Assembly: GCA_012510335.1 (NCBI GenBank) | Contig: JAAZIF010000037.1 | Location: forward strand, 1-9,543 | Direction: 5' to 3' | Source: Methanomicrobiales archaeon | Lineage (GTDB): Archaea > Halobacteriota > Methanomicrobia > Methanomicrobiales > Methanoculleaceae | DNA length: 9,543 bases | Part shown: positions 1 to 5,573 of the stretch, one piece after another | Numbering within the stretch: position 1 is the stretch's first letter | Layout: each line of letters begins with the position of its first letter | Position numbers and translations under genes: made by a program | The notes under the pieces: generated by a model | What the model was told of the DNA's origin: nothing | The model's database searches: none | The model's input: only the letters and a program-made list of their open reading frames with translations

Positions 1-690
1 GACAAAGTATGTCCGGTCGGCCCCGAAGACCTCCGCAGCCCTCCGCTCCGCCTCTCCGACGACGCCGGAGTGTTTCAGGAGCGACCCCAGTTCAGGCACC
101 GAGACCGAGAGGTCGGCCCTGAGGGTGTTCTCGCCGAAGAAGTTGTAGAAGATCCGGCCGGCCGCGCTCTTGAGGAACGCGACGCCTCCCATGTGCCCCG
201 GCGTATGCCATGAGTATTTGTACTCCTCTACGTAGTCCATCAGCCCCCGGAAGAACGGGGGGAGGACGTCAGCGAGGTAATTCTTTGCCGCGCGCTTGAT
301 ATGGCCGGCGATGAACGCCGGGGTATCCTCAAGCTTCCATACGTAACCGTCGATCCGGGATATGACGCCGAGGGGTATGGCGGAGATCGCCAGTTTCTCG
401 GTGTTCAGGAATATAGGAACCTTCGGGTTTCGCTCCCTTATGAGGTTGATGACGTCCGCGGCGGTGAGCGTAGCGTCATCGACTGCGAGCTCCCAGTCTA
501 TTATGATGCAGCTCACGTGCGGGTGCGAAAGGAAAGCGTGAACCCCGTCCCGGGCGGTAAGGGCCTCGATTATGGGGAAATCATCTGACTTCAGTTCTCG
601 CACGATCTCCCGGCTTGCCCGGCCTTCCGCTGTATCCGAGTGCAGCTCATCGTCTATGATGAGGATGGGAAACTCCTCGATGTAATCCAT
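1..690 (-). CDS. Orn/Lys/Arg decarboxylase (PLP, class I), N-terminal fragment
   Basis: This is the first 230 residues of a PLP-dependent basic amino acid decarboxylase; the rest, including the PLP lysine, lies beyond base 1. I translated it by hand from the complement of 690-688. Residues about 1-135 form the Orn_DC_N wing domain, which looks like a response-regulator receiver (LIIDDE at 10-15, IIIDWE at 62-67, FLNTEK at 94-99, GYVWKLED at 115-122). Residues from about 145 start the major domain, with the family signature WHTPGHMGG at 161-169, then FFGENTLRADLSVS at 184-197 and PELGSLLKHSG at 199-209, close to what I recall of CadA/AdiA/SpeF. The start is supported by GAGGAG nine bases upstream. 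The family decarboxylates lysine, arginine or ornithine to cadaverine, agmatine or putrescine; the substrate cannot be read from this part. It is divergent from the glycogen operon and shares its promoter region. Confidence 0.92.
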   Translation of the reverse strand, partial: MDYIEEFPILIIDDELHSDTAEGRASREIVRELKSDDFPIIEALTARDGVHAFLSHPHVSCIIIDWELAVDDATLTAADVINLIRERNPKVPIFLNTEKLAISAIPLGVISRIDGYVWKLEDTPAFIAGHIKRAAKNYLADVLPPFFRGLMDYVEEYKYSWHTPGHMGGVAFLKSAAGRIFYNFFGENTLRADLSVSVPELGSLLKHSGVVGEAERRAAEVFGADRTYFV

Positions 691-699
691 GCGGCCATG

Positions 700-705
700 C
701 TCCTC
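700..705 (-). promoter_or_regulatory. Shine-Dalgarno site of the decarboxylase
   Basis: GAGGAG on the minus strand, nine bases before the ATG at 690-688. It decides the start: another ATG at 698-696 is only one base from this site and is in the wrong frame. Confidence 0.6.
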
Positions 706-726
706 GGTGATACTCTTCCGGGGAGG

Positions 727-734
727 CTTTAGAA
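727..734 (-). promoter_or_regulatory. Possible TATA-like element for the decarboxylase
   Basis: The minus strand reads TTCTAAAG here, the most AT-rich octamer upstream of the decarboxylase. A start of transcription about 25 bases downstream would fall near 705, at the edge of the GAGGAG ribosome site, giving a leader of about 15 bases. It is a poor match to the archaeal consensus. GAGTATCA at 716-709 is an alternative that would give a leaderless message. Confidence 0.25.
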
Positions 735-738
735 TCTT

Positions 739-761
739 CTGATCCGGGTATCCCGGATCAG
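739..761. repeat. Perfect 10-bp inverted repeat, 3-base centre
   Basis: The arms CTGATCCGGG (739-748) and CCCGGATCAG (752-761) are perfectly complementary and separated by TAT. The element lies 49-71 bases upstream of the decarboxylase start, just upstream of the possible TATA-like element at 727-734. As DNA it would suit a dimeric regulator; as RNA it would make a very stable hairpin. I infer a role in decarboxylase control from position only. Confidence 0.6.
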
Positions 762-814
762 GCAGGCCAGGAGCCCCGCCACCCCCTTTGTTCGCATCCC
801 GGTCCATGCCGGCG

Positions 815-827
815 GCAGGCAGCCTGC
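815..827. repeat. Short GC-rich inverted repeat
   Basis: GCAGGC (815-820) and GCCTGC (822-827) are perfect complements around a single A. It is short and GC-rich, so chance is plausible in this DNA. Confidence 0.3.
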
Positions 828-861
828 TCCCGGTCTCAGTATACAGCCCGGCGGGCACAAA

Positions 862-873
862 AACCGATCGGTT
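862..873. repeat. 12-base perfect palindrome
   Basis: AACCGATCGGTT is its own reverse complement with no spacer. It stands in the middle of the divergent region, directly after a run of A residues (859-863). Uninterrupted palindromes of this type are typical operator half-site pairs for homodimeric helix-turn-helix regulators. No regulator gene is in the window, and it is far from both inferred promoters (about 130 bases or more). Confidence 0.4.
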
Positions 874-937
874 CTCCGTCATGGATCGCGGGGTTCCACC
901 CCTCCTGCTGGCGACCTCACGGAGGGTCCATCTCTGC

Positions 938-995
938 TCACCAGGGGGATCCTCACTACACTTGCGGGGTATTTAATCGCCGGATCCCCTGGTGA
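938..995. repeat. Long inverted repeat around an AT-rich box
   Basis: Arm TCACCAGGGGGATCC (938-952) pairs with arm GGATCCCCTGGTGA (982-995) over 14 bases, with one extra G in the left arm. The 29-base loop holds GTATTTAATC, the only strongly AT-rich stretch between 770 and 1030. If transcribed it would fold into a strong stem; as DNA it flanks a possible TATA element on both sides. Confidence 0.6.
970..977. promoter_or_regulatory. Possible second TATA-like element
   Basis: TATTTAAT lies inside the loop of the 938-995 inverted repeat. Read on the plus strand it would start RNA near 999, giving the operon a leader of about 67 bases. Read on the minus strand (ATTAAATA) it would start RNA near 947 and give the decarboxylase a leader of about 255 bases. 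Neither direction is proven; the element at 1036 is the better operon promoter. Confidence 0.25.
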
Positions 996-1014
996 TGGGA
1001 GATACGGGATCCGG
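980..1014. repeat. 9-bp inverted repeat overlapping the previous one
   Basis: CCGGATCCC (980-988) and GGGATCCGG (1006-1014) are perfect complements with a 17-base spacer. The left arm overlaps the right arm of the 938-995 repeat, so on one nucleic acid strand the two stems exclude each other. The right arm ends 22 bases before the TATA box at 1036, a typical position for an archaeal activator or repressor site. Confidence 0.5.
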
Positions 1015-1035
1015 AGATCTACCGGGTTGACGATC

Positions 1036-1043
1036 TTTATATA
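1036..1043 (+). promoter_or_regulatory. Archaeal TATA box of the glycogen operon
   Basis: TTTATATA matches the archaeal TATA consensus closely and stands out in GC-rich DNA. Its centre is about 26 bases before A1066 of the first gene, which is the usual TATA-to-start distance. Transcription would therefore begin at or very near the start codon, giving a leaderless message. This also rules out the in-frame TTG at 1027, which lies upstream of the box. Confidence 0.75.
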
Positions 1044-1065
1044 CGGAAACAACAATCTACCTCTT

Positions 1066-2499
1066 ATGACAGGCGAGGGTTCAAATCCACCGGTGTTCTG
1101 CCTGGGGTTCGACATCCATTACCCCTGCCGACTCAATCCCGGATTTCGGCCAGATCTGGCAAAAGGAAAAAGAAACCTGAAGGATATCTACTTCAGCCCG
1201 GACATGAGGGAGGGCCTCGGGTGGGCCATCGAGACCTCCTTCAGACCGGCAACAGAGATCCTCCTCGACCTCCTCGATGAGGGATTCAAGTGTGCCCTTG
1301 GCATGTCCGGGGTGGTGCTGGAGCGCCTGGAGAAGTGGTATCCCGATATGCTCGATCTCCTCTCTCGTGCGGCGACCCACGAGAATGCTGAAGTCCTCGC
1401 GCAGACCTACTACCACAGCGTCGCCGGCCTCTTCGCCGATCCGCAGGAGTTCACGGACGAGCTCCTCATGCACCGGGATCTCACGTCCGACCTCTTCGGG
1501 GTCGCGCCGACGACGTTTGTCCATACTGACTACCCCATCACCCCCGCCACTGCCGAGGCCCTCACAGGATCCGGGATCAGGGCGGCCATCATCGAGGGGG
1601 CTGCTGCCGAGCGTGATCCAGGTCACACCTACACCTACCGTGACCTCCCGGTCCTCGTCACCCACTGCGACCTCTCCGACGATATAGCCGTGCGGTTCCC
1701 GCGGCGGGAGTGGGACAGGTGGCCGCTCATGGCTGACCGGTACGCTGAGTGGATCTCAAAATCCCCGGGCGAGTCCGTCACGCTCTACCTCGATTACCGG
1801 GTCTTCGGAGACCTCATCGGTCCCGAGACCGGTATCCTCGAGTTCCTGCGCGCGCTCCCATCCGCTCTCGCTGACGCCGGGGTCAGGACCATGCATCCCT
1901 CGGATGCTGCAAATAACCCCCCGCACGGAATTATCGATGATACGGCCGGCCCGGGCCACCAGAGGAGCATACTACAGCAGTCTGCACTTGAGGCTCTTGA
2001 GGATGCCGGTAGCCTGGTTGCAGACCCCGAGATCTGGCGCTACCTTCTCGATACCGATCACATCCGCCGGATGGCGATGCGTTCAACCACGTGCGGGAGA
2101 CCGCTTCACGCGGTCAGCCACCAGGTGGCCCACAACTACTTCGCGGCCTTCATGCGGATCCTCTCGCACCTCGAGGAACGGTCTGCAGCCAGCGCGAGGT
2201 CACAGAGAGCTGTACTCTCGCTCCGCTGCGTCCCGCCCGAGTTTGAGTTCACCTTCTCATCGCACGACCGGCCGGTCGGCTACGCCGCGCACAACCTCCA
2301 GGAGCTCGCAGATATGCTTGAGTTCACCCCTGATGATGTCGTCAGATACCATGCAGAGCGGGGAGACTTTTACCGGTGGATCGGTGAGGTCATCGGGGAT
2401 TCGAAACTTGCAAAGGAGGTACAGGATATAGACGACCGCATCAGGCTCAGGACAACAATCCAGGGTAGGATTGATTCTTTATGGAAACGCTTAAGATAG
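1066..2499 (+). CDS. GH57 family protein with DUF5752 tail, probably catalytically impaired
   Basis: The protein has 477 residues. Residues about 10-370 are a GH57 (beta/alpha)7 barrel of the MJ1611-like alpha-amylase type: HYPCRL at 18-23 (family HQPxRL), QTYYHS at 113-118 (family ETYYHS), DLSDDIAVRF at 202-211 and LDYRVFG at 242-248 (family MDYETFG, with acid/base Asp243 kept). Residues about 388-475 resemble DUF5752, with ERGDFYRWI at 431-439. The expected nucleophile motif NTELIY reads HTDYPI (153-158), so the glutamate is Asp155, and the WAD..RD..AWLGN segment is unrecognisable at about 285-302. I infer a weak or inactive enzyme, perhaps a glucan-binding or regulatory partner. ATG 1066 is chosen because the TATA box lies between it and the upstream TTG; no Shine-Dalgarno site precedes it. 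It heads the operon and overlaps glgA by 19 bases. The family placement is firm; the loss of activity is a prediction. Confidence 0.88.
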   Translation: MTGEGSNPPVFCLGFDIHYPCRLNPGFRPDLAKGKRNLKDIYFSPDMREGLGWAIETSFRPATEILLDLLDEGFKCALGMSGVVLERLEKWYPDMLDLLSRAATHENAEVLAQTYYHSVAGLFADPQEFTDELLMHRDLTSDLFGVAPTTFVHTDYPITPATAEALTGSGIRAAIIEGAAAERDPGHTYTYRDLPVLVTHCDLSDDIAVRFPRREWDRWPLMADRYAEWISKSPGESVTLYLDYRVFGDLIGPETGILEFLRALPSALADAGVRTMHPSDAANNPPHGIIDDTAGPGHQRSILQQSALEALEDAGSLVADPEIWRYLLDTDHIRRMAMRSTTCGRPLHAVSHQVAHNYFAAFMRILSHLEERSAASARSQRAVLSLRCVPPEFEFTFSSHDRPVGYAAHNLQELADMLEFTPDDVVRYHAERGDFYRWIGEVIGDSKLAKEVQDIDDRIRLRTTIQGRIDSLWKRLR

Positions 2500-3635
2500 C
2501 ATTCTTCTGCTGGGAGGCGCTCCACTCATCCTTCAAGGTAGGCGGGCTTGCCCCTGCGGCGACCCATCTCGCCGAGCATCTCGCGGCGAAGGGGCACGAG
2601 ATCCACTACTTCACGCGGGGGGTGGCCGGGGATCCGGAGGAGGTCGATGGCGTCCGGTACCACTACTGCCTGCCCACCGGCGGCAATGTCGTCGAGTATT
2701 GCAAGAATATGAGCAGCATGCTCACGGATGAGTTCCGCGCCTGCGATGACCCTGCGTTTGATATACTCAACTTCCATGACTGGCACCTCGTCGAGGCCAT
2801 GCATACCCTCCGCGATCGAAACACCGTTCTCTCCTTTCACTCAACGGAGTACGGTCGGCATGGCGGGAACTTCGGCGGGTGGTGGGAGTTTAAGGAGATA
2901 TCGGGCAAGGAGTGGTACGGCGGCTACATAGCAAAGGCGGTCACAACCGTCTCAAGCTCGACGAAGACCGAGGTCATGTGGCTCTATAACGTCCCCGAGT
3001 GGAAGGTCACCGTCGTCCCGAACGGGATCGATCCCGAGCCTTTCTATGTCAGGCTTGACCCGGGCGAGGTGAAGATGAACTACGGCATCCACCCGCTCGC
3101 GCCCCTCGTCCTCTTCGTCGGGCGCCTCACCTACCAGAAGGGCCCCGACCTCCTGATCCGGGCCGTGCCGGAGATCCTCTCCAAGCGCTGGGACGTGCAG
3201 TTCATATTCGCCGGCACCGGTGATATGCGTGGATACCTGAGAGGAATGGCGCACGGTCTCCCGGTGCAGTTCCCCGGCTACGTCTCCGCCACCGATCACG
3301 TCAATCTCCTGAACGCCTGCGACCTCGTCGCCATACCGAGCAGGAACGAACCCTTCGGCCTCGTCCTCACGGAGGCCTGGAGCGCGGAGCGCTGTGTCGT
3401 CGCGACCGATGTCGGGGGCCTCTCCGAGAATATCGATAACTACGTGAACGGGATCAAGGTTCCCGTCCGCCCCGAATCGATCGCCTGGGGGATCAGGCAT
3501 CTCATCGATGATCCTATATACATGCAGAAACTCGGGAAGGCTGGCCGGCGGAAGGTGATGGAGAAGTTCCGGTGGGACGTCGTCACCGAGAAGATGCTCG
3601 GCGTCTACAGAGAAGTTCTCTCAAACGGACCGTGA
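2481..3635 (+). CDS. glgA: Glycogen synthase (GT-B fold, GT5/GT4 type)
   Basis: This 384-residue glycosyltransferase should extend alpha-1,4-glucan from a nucleotide-activated glucose in the cytoplasm. The N-terminal Rossmann domain has the donor-binding FKVGGLA (18-24, compare KxGGLA of GlgA) and NFHDWH (97-102). The C-terminal domain begins near VVPNGID (178-184) and has FVGRLTYQKG (212-221, with Arg215 and Lys220 at the usual phosphate-binding places). It also has the retaining GT-B motif E-x7-E in NEPFGLVLTEAW (Glu290 and Glu298). It is about 90 residues shorter than bacterial GlgA, like other archaeal synthases, so a GT4 member with another acceptor cannot be excluded; the neighbours favour glycogen. 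The donor (ADP- or UDP-glucose) is unknown, and no pyrophosphorylase gene is nearby. The start lies 19 bases inside the upstream gene with only a weak ribosome site (TAGGA at 2466-2470), suggesting translational coupling. Confidence 0.8.
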   Translation: METLKIAFFCWEALHSSFKVGGLAPAATHLAEHLAAKGHEIHYFTRGVAGDPEEVDGVRYHYCLPTGGNVVEYCKNMSSMLTDEFRACDDPAFDILNFHDWHLVEAMHTLRDRNTVLSFHSTEYGRHGGNFGGWWEFKEISGKEWYGGYIAKAVTTVSSSTKTEVMWLYNVPEWKVTVVPNGIDPEPFYVRLDPGEVKMNYGIHPLAPLVLFVGRLTYQKGPDLLIRAVPEILSKRWDVQFIFAGTGDMRGYLRGMAHGLPVQFPGYVSATDHVNLLNACDLVAIPSRNEPFGLVLTEAWSAERCVVATDVGGLSENIDNYVNGIKVPVRPESIAWGIRHLIDDPIYMQKLGKAGRRKVMEKFRWDVVTEKMLGVYREVLSNGP

Positions 3636-3638
3636 TCC

Positions 3639-3643
3639 GGAGG
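3639..3643 (+). promoter_or_regulatory. Shine-Dalgarno site of glgB
   Basis: GGAGG six bases before ATG 3650. It decides the start of glgB, because the reading frame stays open upstream to 3572 inside glgA and that longer version adds 26 basic, unrelated-looking residues. Confidence 0.8.
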
Positions 3644-3649
3644 CAATCC

Positions 3650-5569
3650 ATGCCAGATATCGCGAAGACCGGGAGCCTCATCAGCGACTACGATGTCTAC
3701 CTCTTCAAGCAGGGAACCCATTTCCGCCTCTACGAGAAACTGGGATCACACCCCGCCGTCCTCGACGGCGAACGCGGAACCTTCTTTGCTGTCTGGGCGC
3801 CAAACGCAGCCGAGGTCTCTGTCATCGGGGGTTTCAGCGACTGGGAGGCGGGCGTAAACCCGCTCACGATCCGGGAGGATGACTCCGGTATATGGGAGGG
3901 GTTTATCCCGGGCATCGGCCACGGGGAGCTCTATAAGTACCATATCAGGAGCAGGTACAACGACTACTCCGTTGAGAAGGGCGATCCATTCGCCTTCTAC
4001 TGGGAGGTTCCTCCAAAGACTGCATCTATCATATGGGATCTCACCCACACCTGGCGTGACCGGGCGTGGATGCGGAGCCGCGAGGAGGACAACTCCCCCG
4101 ACGCCCCTATATCCATATACGAGGTGCATCTCGGCTCACTGCGGAAGGTGCCGGAGGAGGGGAACCGATCCCTGAGTTACCGGGAGGCCGCGCAGGAGCT
4201 CGCCGAATACCTGGCCGGCGCCGGGTTCACCCACGTGGAGCTCCTCCCTGTCATGGAGCATCCGTTCTATGCCTCCTGGGGCTACCAGACGCTCGGCTAC
4301 TTTGCCCCAACGAGCAGGTACGGCACCCCCCAGGACTTTATGCGTTTCGTCAACTACCTCCACCAGCGCGGAATCGGGGTGATCCTCGACTGGGTGCCAT
4401 CTCATTTCCCGGCCGACGGCTACGGGCTCTCCTACTTCGACGGCACCCACCTCTACGAGCACGCCCTCCCCGGCCAGCGCTACCACCCCGAGTGGAAGAG
4501 CTACATCTTCAACCTCGGGAGAAACGAGGTCCGGTCGTTCCTCATAAGCAGCGCCATCTTCTGGCTTGACCGCTACCATGCGGACGGTCTTCGGGTGGAC
4601 GCGGTCTCCTCGCTCCTCTACCTCGACTACGCGCGGAGCACAGGGGAGTGGATGCCAAACGTCTACGGCGGGAGGGAGAACCTGGATGCTATAGCGTTCC
4701 TCCGGAGGGTGAATGATGCGATCCATGCAAACTACCCCGATACGCTCGTCATCGCCGAGGAGGCGACCTCCTGGCCAGGGGTGACCGCCCCGACAGCGAC
4801 CGGGGGGCTCGGGTTTGACCTGAAGTGGAATATGGGCTGGATGCATGATACCCTGGATTATTTCTCGCTTGACCCTGTCTACCGGAAGTACCGGTCCGAC
4901 CTCCTCACGTTCAGCATATGGTACGCCTTCTCGGAGCGCTACGTCCTCCCCCTCTCGCACGACGAGGTCGTCCACGAGAAGAGCTCGCTCATAGGAAAGA
5001 TGCCCGGCGATGAGTGGCAGAAGCGTGCAAACCTCCGCCTCCTCCTCGGGTACCTGTTCACGCACCCGGGCAAGAAACTCCTCTTCATGGGGGGTGAGTT
5101 CGGGCAGTGGTCTGAGTGGAGTCATGATGCCGGGCTTGAGTGGCACCTCCTGCGGCATCCTCCCCACCAGGGGATCCTCCAGTGGGTCGGGGATTTAAAC
5201 CGCCTCTACCGCCGCCTTCCCGCCCTCCATGAGCGGGACTCTGACCCGGAGGGTTTTAAGTGGATCGACTTCTCGGATGTGGAGAAGAGCATCGTCTCCT
5301 ACCTGCGGCGAGGGCATACGGCTGATGAGGTCGTCCTCGTCGCCTGCAACTGCACCCCGGTGCCGCGCTACGGCTACCGGGTCGGCATCCCGTTCGGGGG
5401 GTTCTGGGAGGAGGTGCTCAACAGCGATGCGGTCGAGTATGGCGGGAGCGGTGTCGGGAACATGGGCGGGGTGAAGGCGGAGCGGATTCCGGCGCACGGG
5501 TGGCGGTGCTCGCTCTCTCTCACCCTGCCCCCGCTCGGGGTTGTAATCCTCGCGCCGGAGGGAGCGTGA
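3650..5569 (+). CDS. glgB: 1,4-alpha-glucan branching enzyme (GH13)
   Basis: This 639-residue protein cuts alpha-1,4 chains and rejoins them as alpha-1,6 branches during glycogen synthesis. Domains: an N-terminal CBM48 region (about 28-125, with GTFFAVWAPNAAEVSVIG at 43-60), the GH13 barrel (about 155-510) and a C-terminal beta domain (about 530-636). The branching-enzyme signatures are intact: SIYEVHLGS (155-163), ELLPVMEHPFYASWGYQ (197-213), DWVPSHFP (247-254), GLRVDAVSS with nucleophile Asp317, VIAEEAT with acid/base Glu370, and LSHDEVVHEKSS with Asp438. The size is normal for a GlgB with a single N-terminal CBM48. The ATG with GGAGG six bases upstream gives the expected N-terminus. There is a 14-base gap from glgA and a 4-base gap to the next gene. 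It shows that this euryarchaeon has a GH13-type branching enzyme rather than only the GH57 type known from Thermococcales. Confidence 0.96.
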   Translation: MPDIAKTGSLISDYDVYLFKQGTHFRLYEKLGSHPAVLDGERGTFFAVWAPNAAEVSVIGGFSDWEAGVNPLTIREDDSGIWEGFIPGIGHGELYKYHIRSRYNDYSVEKGDPFAFYWEVPPKTASIIWDLTHTWRDRAWMRSREEDNSPDAPISIYEVHLGSLRKVPEEGNRSLSYREAAQELAEYLAGAGFTHVELLPVMEHPFYASWGYQTLGYFAPTSRYGTPQDFMRFVNYLHQRGIGVILDWVPSHFPADGYGLSYFDGTHLYEHALPGQRYHPEWKSYIFNLGRNEVRSFLISSAIFWLDRYHADGLRVDAVSSLLYLDYARSTGEWMPNVYGGRENLDAIAFLRRVNDAIHANYPDTLVIAEEATSWPGVTAPTATGGLGFDLKWNMGWMHDTLDYFSLDPVYRKYRSDLLTFSIWYAFSERYVLPLSHDEVVHEKSSLIGKMPGDEWQKRANLRLLLGYLFTHPGKKLLFMGGEFGQWSEWSHDAGLEWHLLRHPPHQGILQWVGDLNRLYRRLPALHERDSDPEGFKWIDFSDVEKSIVSYLRRGHTADEVVLVACNCTPVPRYGYRVGIPFGGFWEEVLNSDAVEYGGSGVGNMGGVKAERIPAHGWRCSLSLTLPPLGVVILAPEGA

Positions 5570-5573
5570 GCGG

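Larger units (their letters stand above)
691..1065. other. Divergent intergenic region rich in inverted repeats
   Basis: This 375-base stretch separates the minus-strand decarboxylase from the plus-strand glycogen operon. Short open frames cross it, but none has a recognisable product, a ribosome site or a composition like the neighbouring genes. What it does hold is regulatory-looking DNA: a 10-bp-arm inverted repeat (739-761), a 13-base GC-rich one (815-827), a 12-base palindrome (862-873), a long imperfect inverted repeat around a TATTTAAT (938-995), a 9-bp inverted repeat that overlaps it (980-1014) and a strong TATA box (1036-1043). No tRNA or known riboswitch was recognised. Confidence 0.75.

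Noticed and set aside
889..903. GGGGTTCCACCCC resembling a tRNA T-arm
   Set aside because: The loop has five bases instead of seven, and no remaining tRNA arms are present on either side.
1027..1065. In-frame TTG start extending the first GH57 protein by 13 residues
   Set aside because: The TATA box at 1036-1043 lies within this extension, so the extension would not be transcribed from that promoter; the added residues also resemble nothing in the family.
1078..1088. GGTTCAAATCC, identical to a tRNA T-loop (B box) core
   Set aside because: It lies at codons 5-8 of the first GH57 gene. The flanking bases do not form a T-stem, and no D-arm, anticodon arm or acceptor stem can be built around it.
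788..1115. Small open frames on both strands of the divergent region
   Set aside because: They have no ribosome sites, no recognisable motifs, and they overlap the inverted repeats and the operon promoter.
4136..5167. Long open frame on the minus strand inside glgB
   Set aside because: It is the antisense shadow of a GC-rich gene; its sequence is low-complexity and unlike any known family, and glgB on the plus strand is unambiguous.
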